This document shows, piece after piece, positions 35,573 through 46,619 of a DNA stretch of 64,000 nucleotides (the first letter of the stretch is position 1; each line of letters starts with the position of its first letter). The stretch spans positions 18,272,101 through 18,336,100 of the forward strand of contig JBBMOA010000004.1 in assembly GCA_037954235.1 (NCBI GenBank), read 5' to 3'. This DNA is from Aulostomus chinensis. Lineage: Eukaryota > Chordata > Actinopteri > Syngnathiformes > Aulostomidae. Under the pieces are notes generated by a model. The model had not been told where the DNA came from. It ran no database searches and saw nothing but the letters and a program-made list of their open reading frames with translations. The position numbers were made by a program, and so were the translations under genes.

Positions 35573-35677
35573 ATGACCACCTTCTCCCGTGTCCTGGTTT
35601 CGGTCCAGAACGCAGATCCCCTCTCTACATTTAAGAGTAGACATAACACCTTCCTTTTTGATAAAGCTTATAGTTAG
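35573..35677 (+). pseudogene. Relic of a LINE ORF2 C-terminus
   Basis: Thirty-four residues then a stop at 35675-35677. The last 17 residues include the Thr-Phe-Lys-Ser-Arg and Leu-Phe-x-Lys-Ala-Tyr pattern that closes many fish LINE polyproteins. The endonuclease and reverse-transcriptase domains are not present upstream. The reading frame is intact over this short piece. Confidence 0.5.
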
Positions 35678-36341
35678 GGCTGCTTAGGCTGGCCCTTAGA
35701 AATGCTGATATAGGCTTAGACTGCGGGGGGATCTCCCATGATGCACTGGGCTTCTCTCTCCTCCTCTTTGTCCTCCTGTACTCCTCCTTACTAACTTCTC
35801 TTCCTCTCCAAAGCCTCTGTGCTCCCCCCACTTCCCAGATCTCTGACTGCTGCTGCTGGAGGAGGCTACAGACAGAGGGCTCAAGCTCCCACCCTTAGCA
35901 TCAGTATTACTATCAGCACTAGTATTATCAGTATTCTCAATCCTGTATTAGCATTAACATCAGCATTGTGTTTGCTAGCACATAATTGCTCATATTATGC
36001 TGAAATTAATTCCTTGAGGAATGTGTGGCTGTTCACGTCGGTTGCGAGCTCTTCTTGTTATTGTTTGCCATCTTTCTCCATCAGGCCCGTTCACGTTCCC
36101 GTCTGTCATTCCCTCTCCCCTTTCTTTCTCTTCATCTCTGGATCTGCTCGACGTTCCTCCCTGTTAAAAGGAAGGTTTTCATCGCCGCTGCCGCAAAAAT
36201 GTGCTCGCTCATGGAGAAATGTTGGGTGCAAGTTAATTGAAGGAGTGTGGTGCTAGACCTGCTCTGCTAGTGTCACGAGATAACTTTTGTTGTGATTTGG
36301 CGCTGTATGAATAAGATTGACCTGACCTCACATAATGACCA
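35573..36341 (+). mobile_element. 3' end of a 5'-truncated LINE (L2/Rex-like tail)
   Basis: A 35-codon frame (35573-35677) ends in a segment STFKSRHNTFLFDKAYS and a stop, which matches the usual C-terminal pattern of fish LINE ORF2 proteins (TFKSRLKT.LF.KAY). It is followed by words typical of the 3' untranslated tail of such elements: ctccctgttaaaaggaag (36150), gctcgctcatgg (36202), gagataacttttgttgtg then atttggcgctgtatgaata (36278-36311). A possible 7-bp target duplication, atgacca, occurs at 35573-35579 and 36335-36341. The clade is uncertain (L2 or Rex type, from memory). It is truncated far inside ORF2, so it cannot encode its own machinery. Confidence 0.65.
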
Positions 36342-36544
36342 ATCACAGGAGGGCGACACAACTCTAGCAAGGCTGGAATGATTTTTTTTTTTTAAACTTT
36401 GGACATTTGCCAGTGACTTTAAATCTCTTAAAAACTGTCTGTAGATGAAAGGCTGGCAGAAGATGTGAACAACATTGCATGTCTGTCTCCCTTATTCTTA
36501 TTTCTTCCCGCAATAAAGTGCTTTCGTTTTAATTTGGGCAGCCC

Positions 36545-36545
<1 letters not shown>

Positions 36546-36588
<43 letters not shown>

Positions 36589-36596
36589 CACACACA
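36546..36596 (+). repeat. (AC)n microsatellite
   Basis: About 25 AC units with one CG interruption near 36581. Confidence 0.96.
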
Positions 36597-38281
36597 TTTA
36601 TCTCTAGATCGGAGGATGTTAATCCTAGCAGTGGACAGATACCATGGAAATACATCAACCATGTCCTGGTGCTAAGATTATGGGGTGGTAAGAGGTTTTT
36701 GGCGGCTGGATGACTGCTCAACACCGCTCAAACCCTCAGTCTTAACTCCCATCATCAGCGCGCAGTGAAGTTGGACAGCATGGACCTAACTATCAGGTCA
36801 GAGAAAGCTTTAGATGTTCGGATACCCTGGCATCATTCGTGATACAGATCCATCCGTCGGCTGATTAATCGAGCTGATTACTGACATTTGAGACAATCGT
36901 CTGATGAAAAAAAATGTCTACAACCGAATGTAATAATGGAATTATACTACACCATGTTATTGTTTTGTTTTTTTTCAGCAATTTTTTTTATTTCTCATTG
37001 TCATAATTAAATAGTTTTATTTTATCAAATAAAAAAAGAACAAAACAGTGATATATCGGTATTATATCAGCGGGCCAACGGTCCGAATATCAGCGTCACG
37101 CGTTGAAGAACCCGCATCTCTCAACCAATACCGACACAGCATGGGTTTATTAGGGTTCTTCACCGGCTTCATGCAAAAACTGGGGACAGATTTGTGGTGA
37201 ACTCAATTTAAAGTGAATGAGCTGATGGTTCGTAGAGGGTATTTTTCCACATGGTGTCCTAAGATATCATTAAGACACGCTTTAACATTTTATTGTATCA
37301 TATATAATCATCGTATCAAATTGTAATTGTTCCAGCTGGGTGGTCTCTGAAACAATCAGTGGGCATTTGGCGTGACAATCAGTTTATCTCATTAAGTGTT
37401 GACATCGGCTAACGCCTTATCTAGAAAGACTCATGGCTTCCCGGCATGTTCATTTTTTTTTTTTTTAACCACCCACGAAGGGCTGAGTCCATTCATCAAC
37501 ATCGACCAAGATATTTAGCTACGCATAAATGTACAGTTGGCGAAGTGAGAGAGGAGTGATGTCGTCAATACTCAAGGTGGAACTGTGAAACAGAGGAGAG
37601 GTTCGTTGAGCTGTGGCAACAACATCCGTGCCTTCCCTCCCTCGGAGTGATGAATACAAATGCTGGCTAGATACGTCACACTCCGTTCTCGCTGAAGGAT
37701 TTAATATCCACCGTGATCTTGTGTGAAGAATTGGTCTTTGTCCGGTCGGGGCCAGAAAAAAGTCTGTAGTCTGATGATTTGTAGTTGTTTAAAACTGTTA
37801 ACTGAGTGCAAACTGGCTACTTTTGAAACGATCCGTTCATTTCCGTCATCGTTCAAGTCCACGCAAGCATCTCAAGTTGCTATGAGGACTGTAAATGAGC
37901 AACAGACGGAACAAGGAAGTCTCAGAAGGGATATTGGCTGGCTACGCCGCAATCCTTAAATACCTGGCCTTCTTTCCGAGATTCTGAGATTGAGACACAA
38001 TACAACAAGGATGTATCACAATAATCACCTGATCTGGCACAACACGTGTCTTGTTGTCTGACCCCAGCGTTAATAAAACCCCACTAACGTCCACTGTCTC
38101 GCATTCTTTTTATTTCTTATTTTATCTCCACAGAAACCACCTGGTCTTCTCAGTTGACCATATCAGAATCTTTTAAAGTGCTGTGTTATGAATCTGTTGC
38201 AGCCTGGTATATCCGCTGACCCGTTGAGACATACTGGCATTTCAATAAAGTGCAGGACCTGCCACTTGACTCCAGCTGCTC
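36597..38281. other. Non-coding; repeat-like text at 37040-37120
   Basis: No gene is supported. Bases about 37040-37120 (gatatatcggtattatatc, gcgggccaacggtcc, gaatatcagcg) resemble a fish repeat with alternating GATAT/GGCC words. A T run lies at 37452-37466. A 78-codon frame at 37723-37959 has no known domain. Confidence 0.45.
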
Positions 38282-38306
38282 GGGGGGGGGGGGGGGGGGG
38301 GGGGGG
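38282..38306 (+). repeat. Poly(G)25 run
   Basis: Twenty-five uninterrupted G, the longest G/C homopolymer in the window. It can form G-quadruplex or triplex structure and is prone to slippage and sequencing error. Confidence 0.95.
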
Positions 38307-39691
38307 CTGTCTATTGCACTGTCTGTAGTTCAACATTACCCCACTGGCACGAGACAGGGCAGCAAATTTCACGAGGGTCACCGAGGTTTGGAGAGCAAGC
38401 GGGAGGGAGTGTGGTATTAAGAGAGAGTGACACAGGGAGTTAAAAGGGAGACATGAGAGTGGGCTGTGAGGAATGAGCAAACCAGAGCTGTGAAAAATGG
38501 AGAGAAGCAGGTGTTGTCATCAGTGTGTGATGTCATTTTCTGTCATTACAGCTGGGAACAGCAGGTCTGTAGCACTGCCATTTATAGGCTGGTTCACACC
38601 TGTACTACACCAGAGGGAGGAAGATGAGTCAGAACTCTCCTCTGGGATCATAGAGATTTTAAACTGATCAGACTGGACTAAATCTAGGAACACCTTCCTG
38701 TATTAAGCACCGATTGTTTTTAGTCGAGTCGCAAGTTTAAAATCCCTCTTTCCGTGCTTCGTATAAGTTCTTTTTTCTTTTTTTAAACGTGCCTCATTCC
38801 AAGCGTTGTGCACAATATTCAGCAGATTCAGTATATCATGGCATGCAAGTCCTAGTGCAGGCAGTTCAAGGGTCACACAGTGGGAAAAGGTTTATTGCAC
38901 AGTCGATCAATAGGACAAAGCTAATCTGCCTGTCCGTCAAGGACGGAGCTAATTCTGCTTTGAGCCGACACTGAATGCACAATTAGACTGCGAAACACAA
39001 GGAAAAGGTGAGTCAATAGCTCAGTAACCAGTTTCATGGAAGTCAAGTACGGAAAGGTTATTCTATTTGGGTTCAACGGGTAACTGTACAGGAAACATTT
39101 TTATTTCGCATAGTTTGTGCTAGTTTGGCTTCAGGATCATTTGTATTCATTCACCCCTTGACAACCGTAATCTTTCAGTGTTCCGCACCATAACAGAGGA
39201 GAGGATACTGCAGCTTTTGTACTGTCCAGGCACATTTTTTGTGATGATATAAACCATTACAACTAATAATCTGATTTGTCTAGATGAAACTGATCATTTG
39301 CCAACCTTAGTTGTTGTCCCAGTAGACTGTGAGTCAACTGTGAGTCAAATTATCCCGGCATGTAGGATCTACGGTGATTTTTAACCCAGAAAATAAACAG
39401 CGAGTGGCTCATTTCTTGAACTGTGCATTTTTCTTGAATGGGCTTTATTTTAAAAAGCACACCAATGTGAAACGCTTTTTTGGTACGTGACAAAAAAGGA
39501 GGTGAAAAAGAAGAAAGGGTTTCTGAAACCAGCTGTTAGTCACCCTACCACCACCTACCGTTCAGGAGGCAGCCAGTGAATAAACAAACAAAAAAAAGAG
39601 TAGTCTAATTTAATGACAAAATCAAACTTGACAACTAATTGGGAATGTAAAGTCACCGACGTGTACGTAAGTCAAGTCTGGCAGTCTGAGT
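38307..39691. other. Non-coding; tandem TGAGTCA pair at 39326-39347
   Basis: No gene is seen. An 11-base unit, actgtgagtca, is present twice in tandem at 39326-39347, giving two TGAGTCA words one helical turn apart. Otherwise unique. Confidence 0.5.
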
Positions 39692-39705
39692 GCTTTGTTT
39701 GTGAT

Positions 39706-40084
39706 CCATCCATCGTCATCTTCCGCTTATTCCTACACATTAAGGGTCGCGGGGGGGGGGAGGAGCCTATCCCAGCGTCAACGGGTGAGAGGTGGGGTTC
39801 ACCCTGGACAGGTCGCCAGTCCATCGCAGGGCCAACATAGAGAGACGAACAACCATTCACTCTCACATTCACACCTACAGTCAATTTAGAGTATCAATCA
39901 GCCTCGTCCCCTCTTGATGTCTTTGGACTGTGGGAGGAAGCTGGAGTACCAGAGAGAACCCACACAGGAACAGGGAGAACATGGAGACTCCACACAGAAA
40001 GATCCCGTGCCCGAGCCGGGATTTGAACCCGGAACCTTCTTGCTGCGAGGCCACAGTGCTAACCACTGCACCACCGTGCAGCCC
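39706..40084 (-). mobile_element. Full-length SINE copy 5 with perfect 14-bp target duplication
   Basis: On the minus strand the head gives A box tggtgcagtgg and a B box ggttcaaatcc (complement of ggatttgaacc at 40019-40029). It is followed by the full body including the ggttgttcgtctctctatg and gatggactggcgacctgtcc regions, and ends in two ATGG units. The flanks show a perfect 14-bp duplication, gctttgtttgtgat, at 39692-39705 and 40085-40098. A G10 run (39751-39760) lies inside the tail region. The intact boxes and unmutated duplication make it one of the two youngest-looking copies here. Confidence 0.95.
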
Positions 40085-40098
40085 GCTTTGTTTGTGAT

Positions 40099-40756
40099 GT
40101 GTTCTACAAATTATGAAAATTTAATTTCATGGTATTCTCCTGGAAGGGGAACATTATGTATTTGCTCCATTTATAGTCTGACGAGCACCTGCAATTGACT
40201 GCAGGGCGAGTCTGTCTCTCTCCACTGATGGTAAATAGTGAGAGCAAGTGGGAGATGGAGGCGCTTCTCTTTCTACAATACTCATCTTTCTCCCTCTACA
40301 GCTGTCTCTCTTTTCCCCATTTCTCTCCTCAACTCAAGGCTCATTCTCTTTTGCGGGTTTCGCACTTATAGTAAGACAAAATGCAGCCGCCCACAAGAGC
40401 ATCACAGGTGTTTGAGAGCAAACGGCTCCCGGTAATAGATCAGACCCGCTCCATTTGCATGCTGCGGCTGTTCTGGTGATTAATTGGGCCAGGGATGCAG
40501 ACCATGTGCCCACTGTATCATGAATTCTAGGCTGCTTTGTTGTATCATTTTGAGGGTCTCTACTGAGGATTCTGGTAGCAGCAAGTCAAATCTTTGTAAT
40601 TGTCCACGGAGATATTACACTCCAAGTGATAATTTAACCTTATTTTATGTTGCTTTTCCATTCCTCACAAACACGAGCTCACAAAGTGGATCCCCCCCCC
40701 CCCCGCCCTGCATTTCTACTTCATGACTCTAGAATTCAGGAAGAACCGTATGTCCA
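40099..40756. other. Non-coding with a C13 run
   Basis: No gene is seen. C13 lies at 40692-40704, and C+T bias from 40250 to 40340. Confidence 0.5.
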
Positions 40757-41117
40757 GATTGAAGCTAACAGTGACCAAAAGTTAACAAAAGCAAAACTGC
40801 CCACAAATATCCATCAACGGACCTTGAAGCGCATCATCCAGTGCTCAACAATCCATAAATACTTTGATTTGAGCTGAAAAGACTATTTCGCAACGTTCTG
40901 ATGTGAACAGACGGTGCATTTATTGGAGCTGAGTCCTTTGTCTGCACTCATTCATAGTCGTGCTGCGCCAGTAGGGTTATACTTTCTTTCGAACTCAAAT
41001 CAAAGTGTGGACTGCTGATTCATTATGCTGGACAATGCACTTAGGAAACTGTAAACTGTTTGTTTTTGGACATACTCGCAAATGTTTAGCCCTCAGTCAC
41101 CATTAGCTTCAAGCTAA
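40757..41117 (+). repeat. Dispersed repeat with TTAGCTT-type ends, copy A
   Basis: Starts with gattgaagctaacagtg (40757-40773) and ends with ttagcttcaagctaa (41103-41117). Internally it has ccataaatactttgatttg then agc (near 40853-40874). The same words in the same order occur at 53009-53337. The two ends are inverted relative to each other, as in a non-autonomous DNA transposon, but the element class is not proven. Confidence 0.5.
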
Positions 41118-42598
41118 GTCTTCGCTGGCCCTTTTTGCATTCTGTCGTCACGAAAGAGTGACGCATGAGGATTTAAAAACATACACGTGAAATCAAAAAT
41201 AACTTTTTGTGAGTACTTGTAAGGGAAAAATACACCTTCTGGATGATGTGTTGTTTTCAGTCAGGCTTGGAAATTCATTTTTACCACTCAAATCCAGGTA
41301 TAAGCCATCGTTATTTCATTAAACAGCCGTCTTTAATTGATCAAATTAGCCTACCTCTTTAGGTAAAAGGGCTATTTTCACACATACATTTTACCTGAGA
41401 TGTTTTTGTTTTTTTCCATTGGTAAGTCTGTGACGCACTACTTCAAATTGTTCCACGACAATTGCTTTTATATTGAAGTGCTTCTGGTTTACGTAGAGGG
41501 TTTTTTTTTTTTTTTTGTACGTATATTTCCTGCATTTGTGGAGCTTCCACACTGGAGACATTTTAAGAGTGGAGAGTGATGAGTTATTTTTGCCTCCCCT
41601 TCCATTTGTTTGAGCACATATTGCACGGTCTGATTACCCCCCCCCCCCCCCAAAAAAAAAACAAAAACAACCTGTCGCAAAGATTTAAGGGTTCAGAAAT
41701 CCTTTCTCTTGGATATACTGAGCCGGGTACACTGCTTCTTGCATTGTTTAAATGGCGCTAAAAGATGCAATATTCATGTCAAAAAGAAGAAAGAGCCTAC
41801 AGAATCAAATACCGTAAGGTCTCGTCGACTGTAATTCATCCTTATTTGAAATAATCCTAATGGTTCTGTTTTAATGAAGCACGATTCAGACAGTTTTGAC
41901 TTTATAAGATTATTTCTTAAAAAAAAAACAAAAAACAAAGAACCCTCTTGACAGGCTTCTGTGCGCGCCTGGTGAACAGTAATACTGGAGCGATAATGAT
42001 CCTGCGCTTTACATGCCCATGGCTTCCAGTCAGAGTGATTATCTAGTTGTCTGGCACTTGGACAGGCAGCTGCACTACCAATTAAGCTCATTCAAACACA
42101 GGCGGTTTAATTAGTTGAAGAATGGTTTTAGGCTCATTCTAAAACACACATAGTCAAAAACAATTATTACCCAATGTGACGCTAACTGCTGTCCCATAAA
42201 ACCGTGAAATTTAGTCAGGTCTAAAATAACAAATTTCTTGCTCCAACAGCACTAACTTTTAAGGAAAAGCTGATGTATTTGTGGAATAGTTTTATTTTGA
42301 AAGAAGACAGAGTGGTCAAGCACTCTGAGGATCCAGTTCACTTGTACATCCTTAGTGTACAATCCTTCCGCTGCAACCTGCCAGCAGCCGCTCTCCCTGC
42401 TTGAATGGTCACGTGCACGCACACTAGGAAATAACACATTGTCGGGTGGCATGGAACACACATAGGCAGCATTGCGTGCGTGCGAGCATGCACAAACACA
42501 CACACCGATGAGAGTAGAACCATGAAGACATATGGTCATTCTCAGCGCAAGAAAGGAAGTGCAGTCAAATACGCCAGGAAAGCTTTGGCATATGCTAT

Positions 42599-42600
<2 letters not shown>
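41118..42600. other. Non-coding with homopolymers
   Basis: No gene is seen. T16 at 41501-41516, C15 followed by A10 at 41637-41661, and A-rich text near 41920-41938. Frames of 61-105 codons have no domain. Confidence 0.5.

Positions 42601-42659
<59 letters not shown>
42601..42659 (+). repeat. (GT)29 microsatellite
   Basis: Uninterrupted GT array. Confidence 0.98.
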
Positions 42660-42928
42660 CGTGCTCAGTGTGTCGTTTCTACAATCATTGACCCTTCCAT
42701 TTCCATGAGGAGACCATTTTGCCTTTACGCCTCAGTGACCCTGTGACTGGAAACCAGTGAAACACACAGAAGAGAGAAGATGAAGAAGAAAGAGGAAGCT
42801 GCTGAACTCGGAGAGAAAGGCGATGATGAATAGAGAGTCATAACACCTGTAAGCCAATAGAAGGAGAGGAGAGGGCTGCTGCTGAGACCCAGGTGTTGGA
42901 GAAAGTGACAGCAAGGACAGCAAATGAT

Positions 42929-42972
42929 TGTGTGTGTGTGTGTGTGTGTGTGTTTGTGTGTGTATGTATGTG
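42929..42972 (+). repeat. Imperfect (GT)n microsatellite
   Basis: About 12 GT units then TTTG and TATG variants. Confidence 0.94.
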
Positions 42973-44454
42973 CGTAGGCAGAGTTGTAAGTGTGTGTAAT
43001 TTGCCTAAGCCTCTGGATTTGTCTCTTCAGAGTGATTCAGAGGGAACACAGGGCTTAAGGCCATCACACTGCAGGGATTTGTTACACACATGCAATTTGA
43101 GCACACAAATTGCACGCACGCACATTGCCACACGCGCATATTAGCTTACCAAGCAGATACCCGCACAAACAAGAGACAACACACACCGACAATGCAAACA
43201 CACACACTTTTTCACAGCTGATGTCTTGGAAGTATCTTAATGAACGACGAAACTATTCAAATCAACGTGAGATGGAGACAGATGTGCAAGCAACTAACAA
43301 GTCAGAAGAAGAGAAACAGGAAGAGCACTTGTTTTCGTCAAACGTTGGTACGTGTGCGTCAGCGGCTTCTTTTTACCTGCTACAGCAGCCGTTGTTTTTC
43401 GGAGTTTTAAGAAGACTCCAAGCAGGGTGCTCAGTGTTCCCCTGCCGTCAACATTGCCAGTATTTTTCCACAGACCTTATCGGCTTCACTGCATGCATAC
43501 TAATCATTTTAACTAGAGCATCATGGACACACGTTGATTTGATTTATTTTGTCTTCATTTGGAAAATTGGAAGAAAAAAAAAAAGCCACCGCACTGCGGC
43601 CTCGCGTCACCTCTGGAACAACAAAGTATTCGTTTGAATAACTTGATGGATCTGGCTTCATTCACGAGATGTTCTCACGCACACAATGATTTCTTACTTT
43701 TTAGGCCATTTAGTCTTAAAGACAGGAGGAGAAGTGACTACGTGTGACGTTTTGTGTTGTGGACTCCTTGTAACTGTCAGTCACCCCCAGGCTTGCAAAG
43801 AGGTACATAATAGAGGTCAGGGCAAGGAACTACAAATAGCAATCAGGCTTTGCTTCCTGTCTCAAAGACTGAATTGAGGAGTTCAAGAACCCTGTAGTGT
43901 GTAAAAACAAGTTTGTGAATGAAATGATGTTTCAAGAATGAGTCTCCCGCTGATTTTTTTTCTTTTTCTTTTTCTTTTTTACTCACTTTAGTGTTTAGTT
44001 CCTGTTATTTTTCAGGAAGAGCTTGGAAGCATAACCGACGGTACAAAGTTGATAACAATGGAAGCACTCAGCTAGCCATTTGTGTTTTAGCCGACACACC
44101 GAGAGTATCGGAAAGAAATCAGATAAATACGGCAAGAAAGTTCCCATAGCAAGGGGCTCGGTGTGGAAATGTGACTGTTGTTCAATGCCTGTTTACAACC
44201 TTGTATCAGAACTGTTTTTTATTATAAGGAAGTTGAAGGAAGGAAGTTTGAAGGAAGATTTTATTCACACCCAAACCGTGATCCTTCCCTAAATCAAACA
44301 AAGCTTTAACCAAACACACCGTACGGTGATGAGACAGTCAAAAAATGCTATATTTGCAGAGAATATAGAACTCATAATATCTGGCGTATCTCATGCGACT
44401 AGTGAGGCGTCATCTCTGAGCCCATGAACCTTATTATTTACAGTCCGTATGGCA
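42973..44454. other. Non-coding; longest open frame of the window
   Basis: Bases 43110-43637 hold a 175-codon + strand frame. It begins in CA-rich low-complexity text, shows no domain or signal peptide, and has no recognisable family, so I do not call it a gene. A short (TTTTTC)n run lies at about 43957-43980. Confidence 0.45.
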
Positions 44455-44693
44455 ACTTGAAGCGTTTGCATGGAGTTGCGGGACGACAAATACAAGGGTG
44501 TTGTTCCAAGGGTAGCCGGTTTACATTCCGTTAACGGTTTAAAACTATGACAACGGCTTTGTTAAATCACCAGACGACCACCATTTTTCCGACCTTGCAT
44601 CCTGCACTCCACGTGGACTGTTTAAGTGGACGCAACCTAGGCGCCCTCAAATGTGATTGGTCAGCGCTACTCAAACAGAATCTTCTCTGTCGC
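44455..44693 (+). repeat. Dispersed repeat, copy B (internally shortened)
   Basis: Shares gtttgcatggagttg (44465), gctttgttaaatcac (44556-44570) and tgtgattggtca (44652-44663) with copy A at 15500-16290. The last two words are 108 bases apart here and 118 in copy A, so they align closely. Confidence 0.5.
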
Positions 44694-44759
44694 CACTTTT
44701 TCTCCCTTGTCTGCAGGTACTGTGGGAAACTTGTTAGAGATATTGGTTGGTTTTGATAC

Positions 44760-44960
44760 TCTTAAACAGAAGTACTCATGTGTACCTATGTTTGCACCCT
44801 TCTGAAAGAAAAATGGGTGCCCTAAAGTTGAATTGGTACCCCTTGCGCTAGCCAAAAGTTACAACTTGGGGCCCTTTGAAAACCATTATTGTTCTTATTG
44901 CATAGAGGTAACAGATGTACCTCTGCCAAAACAATCTTCAAAAGTGTACCTGCAGGTACA
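44760..44960 (+). repeat. GTACC-rich stretch ending in a 16-bp palindrome
   Basis: Contains several gtacc/ggtac words (tgtacctatg, ttggtacccc, atgtacctctg) and a perfect 16-bp palindrome, tgtacctgcaggtaca, at 44945-44960. It resembles a fish repeat built from 'ggtacaaa' words. The family is unknown to me. Confidence 0.35.
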
Positions 44961-45409
44961 AAAAGAACTGTTCCTGTCTTGAACCTCCATTTCTCGGTGT
45001 GTCATCACAATAGAAACTCCAATTTAAAGCAAAATTAAAAAAAACAAAAAAAAACACACAAAAAAACTCCAAACCACAACCTAAAGTCAAATGTCATTCA
45101 TTTCCTGCAGCCTTCCTCAGTCTGCCTCTGTGGTTCGTTTCCATTAATGTGCCTTTATCATCCCAGGAGCTTAAAATCTACAACACGAGGAGGAAAGCGC
45201 CAATTAGCAAAAGAGCACATTTTAGATAAAGGGTGCAGAAAATCACAATTTGATTCGCACAACTTGTTTCATGCAATCTGTGTTTTTGTCATAGATTGTG
45301 TTGTTAAGGCTGCTTTTTGGATTCCCGTGGCTTCATTACTCATATATCCCTTGCATCCTGTCCTTCGCTCTGTCCTGAAGTTGATGAGTAGGACAAGGGG
45401 GGAGGGGTG

Positions 45410-45411
<2 letters not shown>
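44961..45411. other. Non-coding, A-rich start
   Basis: A-rich text at 45030-45070. Bases 45150-45270 (gcgccaattagcaaaag) look like ordinary unique sequence. No gene is seen. Confidence 0.5.

Positions 45412-45446
<35 letters not shown>
45412..45446 (+). repeat. (TG)17 microsatellite
   Basis: Pure TG array after a G-rich stretch. Confidence 0.96.
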
Positions 45447-45447
<1 letters not shown>

Positions 45448-46579
45448 TGACAGCACCTTGGGGAATGCAGGCTTTGAACAGATTAAAATTATCTAAATAT
45501 AAACATAGCTAATCAGGACATTAAAACAGGCACATGGAGATACAAATACACACTGAGACACCCTTTCATGTGTGCCTCACTCAAGCACACACATTTTTCA
45601 TGCGCACAAATATGCATGCCCACAGAGTTTCCTTGCGTCTGTCTCGTTCTGTCATTTTCATCTTTTTCATCTCTCTGGGGTTTCAGGCTACACATTTGAA
45701 CGGGGGGGGGGGGGGGGAATCCAAGGGTTTCAAAACAAGCAAGTCATCCATATCAAATGGTTTGTGATATGATTACAAGTTCAAAACTAAACACAAACTC
45801 TTAAGCTGTATCCAAATACATCCTCGGTGTGATAGGAAGTGTAAAACAGAGAAAAGAGTGTCAGTAATCACTTTCAGGCTCTTGATTTGACGTGAAAACA
45901 CATCCAGGTATATTTACCAAGGCTATGAAAAAGGACTGTCAAGGGCGCATTAGTTTTGTCACTGTTCTATTTTATTTTAAATGTAGCAGGTTATTTAGTA
46001 AGACTAAGGACACGGACGAGTTCGGCCGTAGTTGACCTCATTTGAATAAAGTAACATCAATCGCAAGCTAGTACCAGGTGAGGTGTGCGCTGTGCCTGAG
46101 AGGAATACTACCAACAAGATCAGGGAATGACGGAGTTGAATCAGGTAAAACTTCCGGATGTTTAAAAAGCAATGTGAAGAACGCAGTAATTGGTAGTACT
46201 GGCTGCCTTAAACACACCATGTGGGACTGGAGATGGCGATTGTTTTTGTGTACTAAGGGAGATGAATGTGACCGTCATCCTCCATTGTAACTACAGAGTC
46301 ATCGGTGAACAGAATGACCGAAGACAAGGGTTTCCCCCAGGTTTTCCAGGTATTTCTGGGCTAACATAAATACTGTAATGTGCTGCGATCGATATTTTTC
46401 ATCTGATTCTTCCATCTTTGTAAAACTTTGAATCCCAACTGGACACTTTTGTCTGTTCAATCGTAATTTCAATGGGATGAGTTTGCTTTGCGCGCTGTGT
46501 GCATCGCTCATGCGCGTTCTCCAGGCTTCACCACCTTGGTGTCATGTAAAACCAGGAGGTATGCCTGCTCAATCTTTCG
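45447..46579. other. Non-coding with a G16 run
   Basis: No gene is seen. G16 lies at 45702-45717. Otherwise unique. Confidence 0.5.
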
Positions 46580-46619
46580 CTCTCTCTCTCTCTCTTACAC
46601 ACAAACACACACACACACT
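46580..46619 (+). repeat. Compound (TC)n(AC)n
   Basis: About seven TC units then about ten AC units with one AAA interruption. Confidence 0.93.

Noticed and set aside
43110..43637. 175-codon open frame, the longest in the window
   Set aside because: It starts in CA-rich low-complexity DNA, has no domain, signal peptide or recognisable family, and a frame of this length is plausible by chance in 64 kb read six ways.
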